64,000 bases of DNA from NCBI GenBank assembly GCA_024336345.1, contig JANFOG010000007.1, positions 248,001-312,000 of the forward strand. The letters are read 5' to 3'. Below are positions 22,484 to 34,046 of the stretch, piece by piece (the stretch's first letter is position 1; the number at the start of each line of letters is the position of its first letter). The notes under the pieces are model-generated. The model saw nothing but the letters and a program-made list of their open reading frames with translations. It was not told the DNA's origin and searched no databases. This stretch comes from Mariannaea sp. PMI_226 (taxonomy: Eukaryota > Ascomycota > Sordariomycetes > Hypocreales > Nectriaceae). Made by a program: the position numbers and the translations under genes.

Positions 22484-23329
22484 ATGGCTCTGAAAACATA
22501 CATCCTCGCCCCAAACTTCACCCTCGAGCCTGACGGCCCTATTCGCATTGGAACCATCATCGCAGATCCTTACCGCCCCACTAAGCCTCTCAGTGTCCCT
22601 CTGACTTCACCTACAACCGTCACCCATGTTGACTTCGAATACTCGCTCTCACAAGACAACAGCAAGTCGCTCTCAGGCAGCGTATGGGCGCAGTTCCTCC
22701 AGACTGCCCGCGCGAATATCGGCGGTGCGGTAAGTAAGGCTGCATTGCAGGAATACGCCATGGACAGCCTCGAAACAGTTCGTATCAAGGCAGACCCGAC
22801 GGATGAGGAGGCTGCAGAGCGTGTCAAGGACCCGAAAGTTCACGCAGCTATACGGGCGGGCCTGACCGGAGCTGCCCCAGTTTACATGATTACTGGACTA
22901 AAGGTCGCCAAAGGTTTCCGCCTCAACAAGAGTGTAACATCTACACATGAGGCAAACATTGGCGCCAATGTTCCGATAACAGCGGAGGTTGGGGCAGGCG
23001 CAGATATTGCTGCCTCAATAGCAAATACGGTCAGCGAGTCTTCGCGATCGGGCAGCGACATCATCTTTGCGTACCAACTGCATCTTATTGCACGAAAGGG
23101 ATGGTTGCACAAAAGGGTTGGGGTTGATGTGTTCGTGCCAAAATCAGCCCTTCTGAATAAGGAAAAGAAAGCGGAGCTGGAAGAGGAAGAGGAGAAGGTC
23201 ATGGCCCAGTCAGCCACCGAGTCGGCTTTGCTAGAGATTGCTGAGGAAAACGAAGACGACTCTGTACGGTCCTTAGAGGCTCTTGACGGCGAAGAGGCTT
23301 GCATTTGTATTGCTTTTGAAGAGGTATAG
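22484..23329 (+). CDS. Fungal protein of unknown function with acidic C-terminal tail; possible protease partner
   Basis: A single-exon gene of 281 residues. The Met at 22484 (MALKTYILAPNF) is chosen over one at 22262 because the family-like segment LAPNFTLEPDGPIRIGTII begins directly after it. The body (about 1-215) is beta-rich with amphipathic segments: PVYMITGLKVAKGF, then a Gly/Ala-rich stretch (IGANVPITAEVGAGADIA) and DIIFAYQLHLIARKG. After VFVPKSALL the last ~60 residues are strongly acidic (ELEEEEEKV, EENEDDS). The N-terminal motif occurs in a large fungal family without assigned function. Its head-to-head position with an intracellular subtilase gene and its detachable-looking tail are reminiscent of the HET-Q1 gasdermin-like/HET-Q2 protease pair. 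I cannot show that it is a gasdermin homologue. Confidence 0.7.
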   Translation: MALKTYILAPNFTLEPDGPIRIGTIIADPYRPTKPLSVPLTSPTTVTHVDFEYSLSQDNSKSLSGSVWAQFLQTARANIGGAVSKAALQEYAMDSLETVRIKADPTDEEAAERVKDPKVHAAIRAGLTGAAPVYMITGLKVAKGFRLNKSVTSTHEANIGANVPITAEVGAGADIAASIANTVSESSRSGSDIIFAYQLHLIARKGWLHKRVGVDVFVPKSALLNKEKKAELEEEEEKVMAQSATESALLEIAEENEDDSVRSLEALDGEEACICIAFEEV

Positions 23330-24226
23330 CAGCCATGGGGGCCGATTTCTGTATAGACGACTTAGTTGCGTTGGATTAGATTGCCAGATGCTGCTGTTGC
23401 AAAGGTTATATATAAGGTGTGTGGGTTGATCCTACAAGAGCCATTTGTCCTTGGTCAAAGCAAGGTAAATCTCAAAATAAACTTAAGAACTGAAAATGTT
23501 TGCCTCAAATTCGCCGAAAGGCTATCTAATCGAAATATTATTAGTCGTTATGAATTGAGCTTTATAAAAGTTACAAATATTTTTCACTTTTCTTTTGTCA
23601 CTAAAAAGGACACTGCTTCTGTCTAGGTACAGAAATATGATGTCTGGCCAGATGTGCCTCATTTTGTCAATCACAAATTGAATATCTCAGAGCCGATTGG
23701 GGCGTTAAAAATGAGTAGCTCAGTAAGCATGATCCAGGAAGCGATGTAGGTAACGCGACAAAAGACGAGCCTCTTGCACTGGCAATACCTGCTATTGACG
23801 ATACCTAGGTACAGTACGTGGAGCCATCCAACTCATCAGGGCAGAGACATGGCGGGTTGGTTTAGCACGTGGACTGTCAGTGACAGCTCCCACCTTTTCG
23901 GCTGATCTACAAGGTGGGGGTATTGGATATTAGACTACTGCTGATAACCCGCGAGCCGCCTGACTTCCCATCCCCATCTAGCTGAGTACAGCACCTGGTG
24001 GGTTAAGCAATGCGGCATGACGAATGAGTACTTTTCTTAGGGACTGCACCCTTAGCACCGGGATTCGTGGCTGTCTGCGGGGTTCGCCGTTGTTGGGGCT
24101 CCCTCTTTGTCTCTGCCCATTTTAGCCTCAGCCTTACGGGCCTGTTTCCCTTGGGAATCGAGGGCACGGGGTCCTTTGTTGTGCTGTGAGATAATTTGCT
24201 TGCAAGATATTTCGCATCTCCTCTGA
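23330..24226. other. Intergenic region
   Basis: 3' flank of the acidic-tail gene and upstream region of the giant multidomain gene. It is AT-rich up to about 23620 and contains ctaggtac words at about 23623 and 23805. No additional gene recognised. Confidence 0.6.
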
Positions 24227-27200
24227 ATGGCCATGTCGACTGTGCTGGTTCCCATCTCCGACATGCACAGCATGTTGTCTGGGCAAGAGCCACGCGCCAT
24301 CTTCGAGGCCACCAAGGCCACACGCGGCACTCTCGAAGATTGTACACGGGTTGAGGCCCTGATGGCTTGCGAGTGGGCAGAAAATCGTCTTCTGGATTTC
24401 AACTTGTGGGCTGCAGGGCTCGGAGCTTCATCTTCGTCTGGGGCTTGTCTCGACGCACGCCTTGCCTCCCAACCAGCCGTTCGAACTGTGGTGCTGGGCC
24501 TGTTATCTTCTCTGAATACCTTCGCCCAAGATTGCATTGAATTCGGTATGCCGAGTTACTTCATCCTCCAGAAGTTAAAAATTCGAAACTAATTATATGT
24601 AATAGAATCCGGATCATCTACAATCCTCGACCAATATTTACCCACTGGAGATGATGATGGTTTTCATGGCGACCAACCCTCAGATAGTGAATCTGATCCT
24701 TTCGCCCCAGGTTCCGACCAATCCAGCTCAGATTCCATCAATTCTGATCAGTCACAATCACCATATTCACCCTTAGAGCAAGCAATGGCAGATACAGAGT
24801 CTATCCTCGACCAACTTATTCGCCTTGGCATGGCTATCAAACGTGCTGGCACGGGGTCACGATTACGAAAGGCAGATGCAAATTTCACCACCCAGGATTA
24901 TAAACACTTAAATGACGACAATTACAAACACTCACACAAAATTGACGTTGAAAATCTCCGAGAGTTGAAGACACACCTATTGGCCCTTATTTTCGCGCAT
25001 CCCTCGCAACTTGAAAGGGAGAACCCACAAGACGGCGGAAGCCATTGGAACGTCTCGTCTAGTCTTGCGAAGCTAGAAGAAGCTCATCGAAGAACTATTG
25101 AGTTACTTGTCTTCGCCAACCTACTTCGCCGCAACCGATTCTCCTACGCGAGTAGGCATGCGGAGAAATTGGCCAGGCTTGAAGAAGCCCGCGATCTTAG
25201 AGATGATACGAATGCCATGGATTCCACTGAAGAGCCTACTGACAACCAAGACCACGTTCCAGACCAGGGAATCAACGAAGATGAGGGTTCTAGCTCAGCA
25301 GAAGTTCCTAACCCAACAACTGAGAAGAATCCTACAGCTGAATTGCCACCTCAGCGCGTTATGTCAGATACGGCGCCCTCAGAGGGTACCGTGGATAAAC
25401 GAGCCCTCGAACAAATGGCGCAGTCTCAAAGATCACTGAGTCGGAAATCAGTTTCACTCAAAAAGTCTGGGTGGCCGCATCCGCCTCCAGCCGCACAGAT
25501 GCAGTCACTGTTCAAATGCCCCTGCTGCCATCAAATCTTAGCAAAGCGTGAGTCGGAGTTAATGCGATGGAGGTAAGCTTTCGTCATACAACCATCTCCA
25601 TAACCAATCAACTCGTAGGCGTATTTCTCACATTTTCTACAGAAATCACCTTTCTCACGACCTGTCCCCATTTACGTGCATTTTTCCCGACTGTTCGATG
25701 GACATCCCGCTGTTCATCTCGCGCAATGCCTGGAAGAATCATCTCCAACAGGAGCACAGGTCATCTAAGTACTGGGAGTGCTTTGCATGCACAAATGCTG
25801 AAACTTCCGAGATCTTCCACGATGAGGGCGAATTTACGGCCCATATGAATTCTCGCCATGGAGATGCTATTCCCCAATCCACCATCTCAACGCTACTCAA
25901 AGCCTGTGAAAGAACGACTCCCATCGCCATCAAGGCATGTCCGCTTTGTGTTATGAAACCCCACGATGGAGACCTTGATCCAGAGACTCTATTAGATCAC
26001 ATAGCAGACCATATCCACAATTTCTCTCTCTCCTCCCTTCCGTGGATGAACACGCCACCCGAGACTACAGTTCCTACAGGCAGAGCAACACATCGCAAAG
26101 TGAAAGCTTGGTTGAAGGAAAATACCATACCCGACGTCGAAGACGATGAGGAGCCCAAGGATGACAATGAGCGCAACAAGCTGTTTCTTGATTACTTTGC
26201 AGAGAGCGCCGCTACTTCGTCTGGCAGCAAGTCTTCAATGGCTACGAGATCAAGTATCGGAAAGCCGGTTCAAACAAGAGATGGCGCGACTGTGTACAAC
26301 GATTACTTGCTCGCATCTTATAATCTTGACCAAGTGACAAGTACGGCAACTGGGCTTGTTGAAATATGGGCGGCGGCCGCCGCCGCCGCGGTGGACATTG
26401 TTGGCTCGACCGAGCTCAGTACACAATTGGCTACTTTGCAACGGCGACTGCTTAGTATCAAACCAACTGTGTCCCTCTTAGACAATTTCAAAGTGGACGA
26501 TGAGTTTACAGACTGCTTGAGACGGTTAGGAACTATTATCCAAGGACTTGTCAGCGATGGTATCGATCACATAGATTCGACCTCTGCCCTGGGGGTTGAG
26601 TTGGCCATTTCCCAAGAGCTGGAATCTTTAGAGGCATTGATGGAGCTTATGGAGAAGCATCCAAAGGCGGAGTCGAGTCCTCTTACTTCAACAAATGTGG
26701 AACGGGCTCCAAGCCAGAACCAACAGTCCCTTTCCCAGGATGACCACGGTCTTCCTAATACAGATTCGCAGGGTTCGTGGCATACCACAGAGGAAGCAAC
26801 TTTATCGGATGACAGCGAGGTTGATCTCACAGGTCTAGAACCCCCTCAAGGACTTAATCGTGAATTCTTAGAGAGAGTTCGCGTCGATTTTAATGACCAA
26901 AATATGGGGCTAGAACACCCTGCCCTTACTACAGCAAATACTGCGCAGGCTCCTGATCATATGCTTAACACAATTGCCCGACTGTTACTCGGTACAGAAG
27001 TCCTCGACTTCGATACTACGGTTGCGATAGCAGATAAGGGCGAGGAGGCATTCACCAAGCTTCTCCTTGATGAAGACAAGATCGATTGGGATGCCAAGGC
27101 CTCGAACGGAGTGACACCGCTAGCGCTAGCTGCATATCATGGGTTTGAGACGATCACCAAACTGCTGCTTGATACAGGCAAAGTTGATCCAGACGTTGCG

Positions 27201-30200
27201 GACTATAACGGCAACAGACCACTAGCAATAGCGGCAAGGAATGGCCATGAGGCCATAGTTAAAATGTTGCTCTCCACAGGCAAAGTCGACCTAGATGCTA
27301 GAGATAGCTATGGAAGGACACCACTAGCCCTAGCGGCAGAAGATGGCCATGAGACGATCTTTAAGATGCTGCTCGACACGGGCGAAGTCGATCTAGATGC
27401 TAGAGACGAGAATGGATATACACCACTGCTGATATCGACAAAGAAAGGCCGTGTAACGATAGTCAAGATGCTGCTTGATACAGGCAAGGTAGACCTGGAG
27501 GCTGTGGGTCCCACATTCAGCGACAGGCCACTACTTCTAGCCGTACAGAACGCCAATAATGCACTCGTCAAGATGCTGCTCGGTACAGGCAAAGTCAATC
27601 CAAATGTTAGAGATGAAAAAGCAAGGACGCCGCTAGCCATAGCGGCAGAGAACGGCCATGGGACGATCGTCAAAATGCTGCTGGACACGAACGAGGTAGA
27701 CCTGAACGCAAATAATACACGCGAAGAGACACCACTATTCCTAGCAGTAAGATATGGGCATGAGGCAGTTGTCAAGATGTTGCTCGATACAAACAAGGTC
27801 GATATAGATGCGAAGAATGTATTCAGAGACACACCACGATCACTAGCAACAAAGAGCGGCAATCAAGAAATCGTTAGGATGCTGCTCGATGCAGGCAAGA
27901 ATCCTGAAATCAATCATGATGAGCGGATCCTTGATGGCCAAGATGCCCCTCCTCCGAAGTCCTCTGTCCCTACTCGTGGCCGCGCTGACAGTCTTTCTAC
28001 TCCGAAACCTTCCAGGGAGATCCATGATGAGCTGAAGGTAAATATCAAGCAGGCCATCCAGGCGCCCCCAGCTAGCTGACGAAACATAGGCTGAATCCAC
28101 CAAGATGAGTGATGCCGAGAGGATGAGACGCATCCGTGAGCTGATGGAGAAGGAGGATGCTCAACGTGAGGCTGACAAACAAGAGGAACGCAAGAAGTAT
28201 GAGGCTGAGCTGGAGAGATACATTCGTGAGACGAAGGAGAAGGAAGATGCTCAACGTGAGACTGCCGAGGAAGAGCACCGCAAAAAGCTTGAGGCTGAGA
28301 AGGCTGCAGAACCCGCCAAGTCCGAACCTAGCAAGGAGAGTAAAGAGGATGAGATGGAGAGAATCACCCGTGAGATTGAGGAGAAGGAGGTTGCTCGACG
28401 TGAGGCTACCGAGGAAGATTACCGCAAAAAGCTTGAGGCTGACATGGAGAGAATGGTCCGTGAATTTAAGGAGAAGGTAGATGCTCAACGTGAGACTACC
28501 GAGGAAGAGCACCGCAAGAAGCGTGAGGCTGAGAAGGGTGCTGCTAAGGTCCAAGCCGAGGAGGATAGCAAGAGGAATGCAAACCCGCCAGTTCAGGGCA
28601 AAGAGCAATCTCGCATTTCAGAAAGAGAAGCGGTGGTAGCGGCGTCCTCTACACAGCACCGCCCTTTGGAAGATTCAGAAATACGCCCCGAAATTGTAGA
28701 CACGGAATCCCATCAACTCTCGAACTCTGGAGCCGCGACATCAACTCGTTCATTGTCCCGGCGACTCCGCATGGTTCTGGTCGAATCCCCTCTCGACGGG
28801 TCAGAGTTCATCCCAGTGAGCGATTTAGATAATCTGATCACTAGGTCCAATATTGCAGCACTGCTGTCATTTCGAAAACGCATTTTTCGCCCCTCACTTC
28901 GAGACGAGATCTTTCGCCATGGGAGGAAGCTAATGGCAATTCTTGTGTTGATGGACAACACGCCTGCAATAAATTCCATGATCCAGGAAGGGCTTACAGA
29001 TGAAGACCTTCCGCTTCCTGGTCTCAGGGATATGGATGGCCGCGTGGTGATAAACCACGGCGCAAGAGAATTCAAGTGCTTTGAGACTTGGGACCTAGCC
29101 AGAGTCGAGGAATTTTTCTCGAAGCAATGGAGAGTCCTTGCCCCTGTATTTGACAGCCCGGGTCAGCATTTCGATTTGCATCAGAGCTGCCCTCTCCCAA
29201 TTATGGAATACAATAGGGTTGCTGACTCTTCGCTTTATATGGGCCTAATTCACCCCGCCCATTATCGTGGTCATGATGTAAGAATGAACTGCTAACTCGC
29301 AATCCGCAGAATGGAATGTTGCCAATGCTAATTCTTTCAGGAGAATGGTTCCGGTCATGCAGTCGCGATTAAAGATTTCAGTCATGGGACGCTCAGGGTG
29401 TTCAAACGTGAAAAAGAATATTTACAGAGGATCCGATCTCTTTCCAGCAGACATGTCATGAAAGCCATCGCCACTTGTACGAGAGGTAGCAGCTATTACA
29501 TTTTCTTCCCATGGGCTACTGGTGGTAACCTGAAAGATTTCTGGAAGCTTGAGACTACAAGACGAACTCGTCTGCCCACTCGGTGGTCTCTGAACCAGAT
29601 GCTGGGCATCGCAACGGCCCTTCAAAGCTTGAATATATTTGGAGACGAGTACCAAGATTTTGAACCCAAGGATATCTTGCACTTTAGAGGGAAAGGTGTC
29701 GAAACCGGAACTCTCGTTCTTCGTGTTACCGCCACATCCAAGTTCACGCCAATGTACGCAAGAGGGTCGCGAAATCAACCAAGAATAACATGGTACAGGG
29801 CGCCAGAACTTAGACCGCTCCCCCGGTTTACGCGCCGTCGCCATAACAGCATATGGTCAATGGGATGCATCCTACTCGAGCACGTGATTTGGCTTTTATA
29901 TGGTCACAAGATCTTAGTTCAATTCAAAGCCTCCTGGAGACTAGAAGACCTGGGAAACGATCCTAACAAATTCTACACGCGAGATACCCAGGAAATGGAG
30001 ACCATATCCCTAGATGGAGGAATCCGGCGAGCAGTAGACCCATCTCCGAAAGTATTGGTGAGGGTTATATATGGCATGCTCAAAAAGGATGCAAATTGCC
30101 GAGAAGGGACGATGCTTGGTGATCTTGTAAATCTCATTTTCCAAGATTTGCTAATCTTGCCTGGTCGGCATGAGGGATACGAAAAGTTCGTCACGAAACT

Positions 30201-30336
30201 GCGTGAAATCAAGGAGAGAGCTGACAGAGCCCCATCTTACTTGTGTACCGAGTTCGATGATGTAGTGGCCAAGCAGGGATTTATCGATTCTCTACCAGAA
30301 GCAGGCGAAAAGGATTTCATGATAGCGGACTGGTGA
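24227..30336 (+). CDS. Giant C2H2 zinc-finger / ankyrin-repeat / coiled-coil / pseudokinase protein
   Basis: Five exons (24227-24545, 24606-25572, 25643-28037, 28090-29277, 29341-30336), all with consensus splice sites and continuous frame, predict about 1,954 residues. Without splicing, in-frame stops would break the gene into pieces at 28077-28079 and 29293-29295. Order: an N-terminal helical region like that of fungal zinc-finger/NLR-type proteins (ILDQLIRLGMAIKRAG), C2H2-like fingers at ~410-550 (FKCPCCHQIL, FTCIFPDCSM, WECFACTNAE, CPLCVM), a linker, about eight ankyrin repeats at ~900-1180 (TPLALAAYHG, IVKMLLDTGKVD), four charged coiled-coil repeats at ~1233-1385 (EKEDAQRE), and a kinase-like C-terminus (AVAIKDF; QDFEPKDIL; ITWYRAPE; SIWSMGCILLE). 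The metal-binding DFG is missing and the loop Asn is Asp, so it is probably a pseudokinase. The start could also be at 24233 or 24263. Likely a sensor or scaffold. Confidence 0.8.
27070..27900 (+). repeat. Ankyrin-encoding tandem repeats (~102-108 bp units)
   Basis: About eight successive units encode a 34-36-residue ankyrin repeat. Each carries words such as aagatgctgctcgatacaggc with only a few changes, and the protein repeat LLDTGKVD recurs. The strong nucleotide similarity between units implies recent unit duplication or homogenisation. Confidence 0.8.
28140..28540 (+). repeat. Coiled-coil-encoding repeats within the giant gene
   Basis: Four diverged copies of a ~75-105-bp unit built on gagaaggaggatgctcaacg (EKEDAQR) followed by a charged helix ending RKKLEAE. 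The copies lie just after the 28038-28089 intron and encode an uninterrupted Glu/Lys/Arg-rich helix. Confidence 0.75.
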
Positions 30337-33300
30337 TGTCCGATGTGATACGAAAGGTTTGTACGATGCCATTCATTTGCAGTTGGCAGAGGAAATCCCT
30401 AGTCTAGTCATAGAGCATTGATTACTGGCAGATGTGCTCACAGACACTCTGCCAGCCCAATTCTTATTAAATTGCTAGCTATTAGGCGTGCTTAAACATT
30501 GCATTTCTTCTGTAGTTGAACAGTTCTCGGAAACAAGAAGCCGGGCTCCCGAGCCACCACACTAAATGACTGATAGCATGCCAGGCAGGTTGTATTTGTA
30601 AGAATAGATGCTCAATACAGTCTCTCGTAAGTTCCAGAAATAGATCACCATGCATAGTCGTGTAGTCAATTGACAAACACTATCACATCCCGGTAATACT
30701 TCGTCTATGGTGTCGCTTATACGAGGCCAGCTATCAATCATGAGAAAACCTCACATTTAGTACTGGGGGCAGCGTTGCCTTAGACGCTTCTGGTAAGATA
30801 GTATGCCTTCAAGATATCATTATTTGAACCCCGTGGACGCTTACTTGTCCGTGTATTTCTCACTTTTAGAGCTAGCTTGAGAGTTGAAGAGCCTTTACCT
30901 CATAGACTTGGACGTCCACTGGTTGATAAATCTTGTCCTGTACGCCAGAAGGGCCTGGATGTATGCCTCTCCGTCGTTTAGCATCCTTGCTTAGTAACCG
31001 AATCCGGCAAAGTCCGTTGTCCAATATGCATGCAGGAAAATCAAGGAGATGAGGTCAGCCCCCAGGAAGATGAGCTACGATGTTATCTCGACGGATAACC
31101 ACCACATCTAGATCTTTCTGATATCAAACCTTTTAGCGGGGTAGACCCGCTGTTAAAAGGAAACCGAAGATGGATTCAGAGTATTAAATCGTTTCCATAC
31201 AATGAAGGTCTCAACGCAGACATGAGGCAAGAAACCCCGATACATCGCCACTGATTAGTTTGATGCTGGAGAAAGGGCGAGGCTGGTGCACCACAAAGTC
31301 CGAGGAGGAGCGGAATTCTTCAGCCTTGAAAAAAAACTACTTACCTCAGCGAGAGTAGTGCACAATATCTCCTAGGCCCCCCAGCGAGGTGTAAATAACG
31401 CATCAGCCCTTGTACAGAGAGGGTTAAAATAAGAAGCTTAGGCGGGGGGGGGACTGTAGATACACATCGCAAAGGAATGACATCGTGAAACAAGGTCATT
31501 TTTCCCGCAAACCCTTCTAGTGGCACCTCGTTGACGTGTAAAGACAGTAATTAATGAAATCCTTTTTTTAATTCAATGAAGTGGCAGCCATTGACATGCT
31601 GTGCATGGATTTTCCCTCCTTCGACCCGGCAGGATTCCGGCGACTGCCAGTGCAGTCCATGCATTTCTTGCAGATTAAAATAGCCTCCAAATTGGAGGAC
31701 CATGAGCTTACTTGCCTTGCCTGCCTACCCTGTATAGTGCCTTATGACAGGAAATATCGTTCCTCCCCCACCTATACTACCCAGGTTCATATGTTTGGGT
31801 CAGAAGACCCGAGTGGCAGCGATATCCGGAGCCGAGGTGGCAATGATAGCGGGCGGCCATGAAGCAGCATTTTTAGTCGGCGAATGCACAATGCCCACCG
31901 ATCTCAGACATAATCCACGATCACCTGAGAAAAAGGCAGATTTCCCGGCCGGGTCGATGGCAAGGCCGCCAAGCTTCTGTGCTCAACAAAGCATACACGT
32001 GTGTGCGCAGTCATTGACGAGTCGGTCTGCGAGGGGGGGGCGCAACATATCAGCATCAACGTCAGATTGCATTCTTGCCTACATTGACTACTACGTAGGG
32101 CTTACAATGTTGGGGGCGAACATTCCTTAGTCAACGATTACACAGAAGGGGGAGGGCGATAGATAGTCTAAAGTATTACATAGTACAGTACCAATGCGAC
32201 ATCGGGAATGCTACATCGGGAAATCGATTCAGCCTTGGAGTTAGTTAATTTAACTAATAAATAAGCTCCAAAATGAGCGCCCCTTTGCTGATGACCTCTC
32301 TTTTCCCCATACGCCGGCTGAGTAAGATGTCAAATGGAGTTGCAATTGGCTGAAGACAAATACCAGTTTTGTCCTAAAGCAAGCAACTACTTGATTAATT
32401 TAGTTCATTGAATCGATTACATAGTATCTCTCGTCCTTCTTAGTGGATGGAGGCTTGGTCGTGTGTTGTGCCATTTTTGTAGTCAATTTTGCGCTACTGT
32501 CGGAGAAACACTTTACTGCCTGTGTGATAGCACTCTGGATTTGCCATGCCTAATCTGATTTAGATATAGCTTCTGGAGAGCTCCAAGCCATGACGGCAAA
32601 GGCTGCGGAAAGAATGGCAAAGGCGCAACCCTTGCCCAACGTGGAGGGCTTCAATATGACGAAAAACATCATGGTGGCGCTTTTTTTATGTGCAGCTTTC
32701 TTCGGACTTTTTTTTTTTTTTGAAAAGGCGGAACGCCACAAGCATGGCGAGAAGCAAGGAAGTGGACCTTTTTTTTTTCTTCCTAAGCTATGCAGTAACA
32801 TCTGCAGGAAGCTGTGTAATAGCTGTCCACGGGCATACCTTATTTCTAATACTCTACCTACCTTACAGCCCCGGGCCAGCCGACATGCCTGTGGTGTCAC
32901 AGCGTCACAGTGCTACGTAGTGGAAGTGGAAGTGGAAGTGGTAGTTTTGCAACTGCACGTGGTTGGGTGGAAGCGTTCCGGCCACTGGAATTGGCTATCC
33001 AAAAATAAAGTAGGCCTATTCCTAGTTGAGACATAGACAGTTGACCGCTGGGCAGTGGAAGGATTCAAAAATTCCCCCAGGGCCCTTGGCAGCAACTGCT
33101 GGAATAGGTTAGCTTGTCCCATGTGGCACCAAAATATTTGATTTGACGAGGCCAGGGCGCAGCCCAAGTCGAGGCAGGCCAGGGAAACAATTTTTGGGGG
33201 CGGCGAGCTACTATAGCACAGTAAATATGGGCACCGACGACGCTACACTACCTACTGTACCTGTCTACCAACCTACCTACCTTGCTACCTACCTCCCTCG

Positions 33301-34046
33301 GTACACTACGCTACGCTACGCAGGCTATCCTAGTTAGTTCTGGCATCGGGCTTAGCCACGCTTACATAGTATTATTGCAGGTGCAGGTGCCCACCATACC
33401 CTGCAAAGAAAAAACAACGAGCCTAACAAAAATAAGTTTTGTTTCCCTGCGTTGTCGACTAAGCTCCTTCATTCCAAATGCTGACCGTGCCCCATCCACC
33501 ATCCACCCTGCATCCAGTCACAGTCGTCCCCCGGGATCTCTAGAGGGCGGTGCTAACTGGGCCGGCTTGAACTCTCGGAGAGAGGCTCTTCCGGACACCA
33601 TCTTTTTTTTCTCTTGGGCCCTGGAAGGGCGGGTCACAACATGGCTGGAGCTATGGGGACTAAGGCTAAGGATGCGGGATGGTGACATTCCGGAGGCTTG
33701 GGATGTTCTTTTTTTTCCTGTGAGCTTGGGAGAAGCACCTGGAATAGAGTAACTAAGATAGCCTTATTTGTAAATTGGCGATGATGACGGAGAGAAGCAA
33801 TTGTCTATATAATGGGATGGTATCTCTCTGCTCAAATACCTCTATCTCATCATTCACATCAACAACAACAACCAACAACCAACACAATCTCAATAACTCA
33901 CTCAACTCTCTTACACATCTTCACAACCAGACAGCTATCCAGCTTCTAGTATAAGTAACATCATCTCCATCACTATCACCAACAACCTCAACACCAACTA
34001 CTCCTTCACCACAACAACCACAACAACCACAAAAACCTCATTCACA
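30337..34046. other. Intergenic region (3.7 kb)
   Basis: No gene is supported. It includes a G run near 31440-31455, T and A runs at 32700-32780, a GGAAGT triplication at about 32918-32940, and ACCTACCT and CTACG micro-repeats at about 33265-33325. The open frames here are short, low-complexity and have no family resemblance. The right-hand end holds the promoter and leader of the cupredoxin gene, listed separately. Confidence 0.55.
33806..34046 (+). promoter_or_regulatory. TATA-like element and G-depleted leader of the cupredoxin gene
   Basis: A tatataa box lies at 33806-33812. From about 33825 to the ATG at 34047 the sense strand is almost free of G and rich in CAA and CCA words (caacaacaacaaccaacaac). 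This is what an unstructured 5' leader of a strongly translated fungal gene looks like. The transcription start itself is not determined. Confidence 0.55.

Noticed and set aside
28105..29295. Separate coiled-coil gene starting at 28105
   Set aside because: A 52-nt intron with consensus ends joins it in frame to the ankyrin part; better read as one gene.
33282..33752. 156-codon plus-strand open frame before the cupredoxin gene
   Set aside because: Runs through micro-repeats and homopolymers; no family resemblance.
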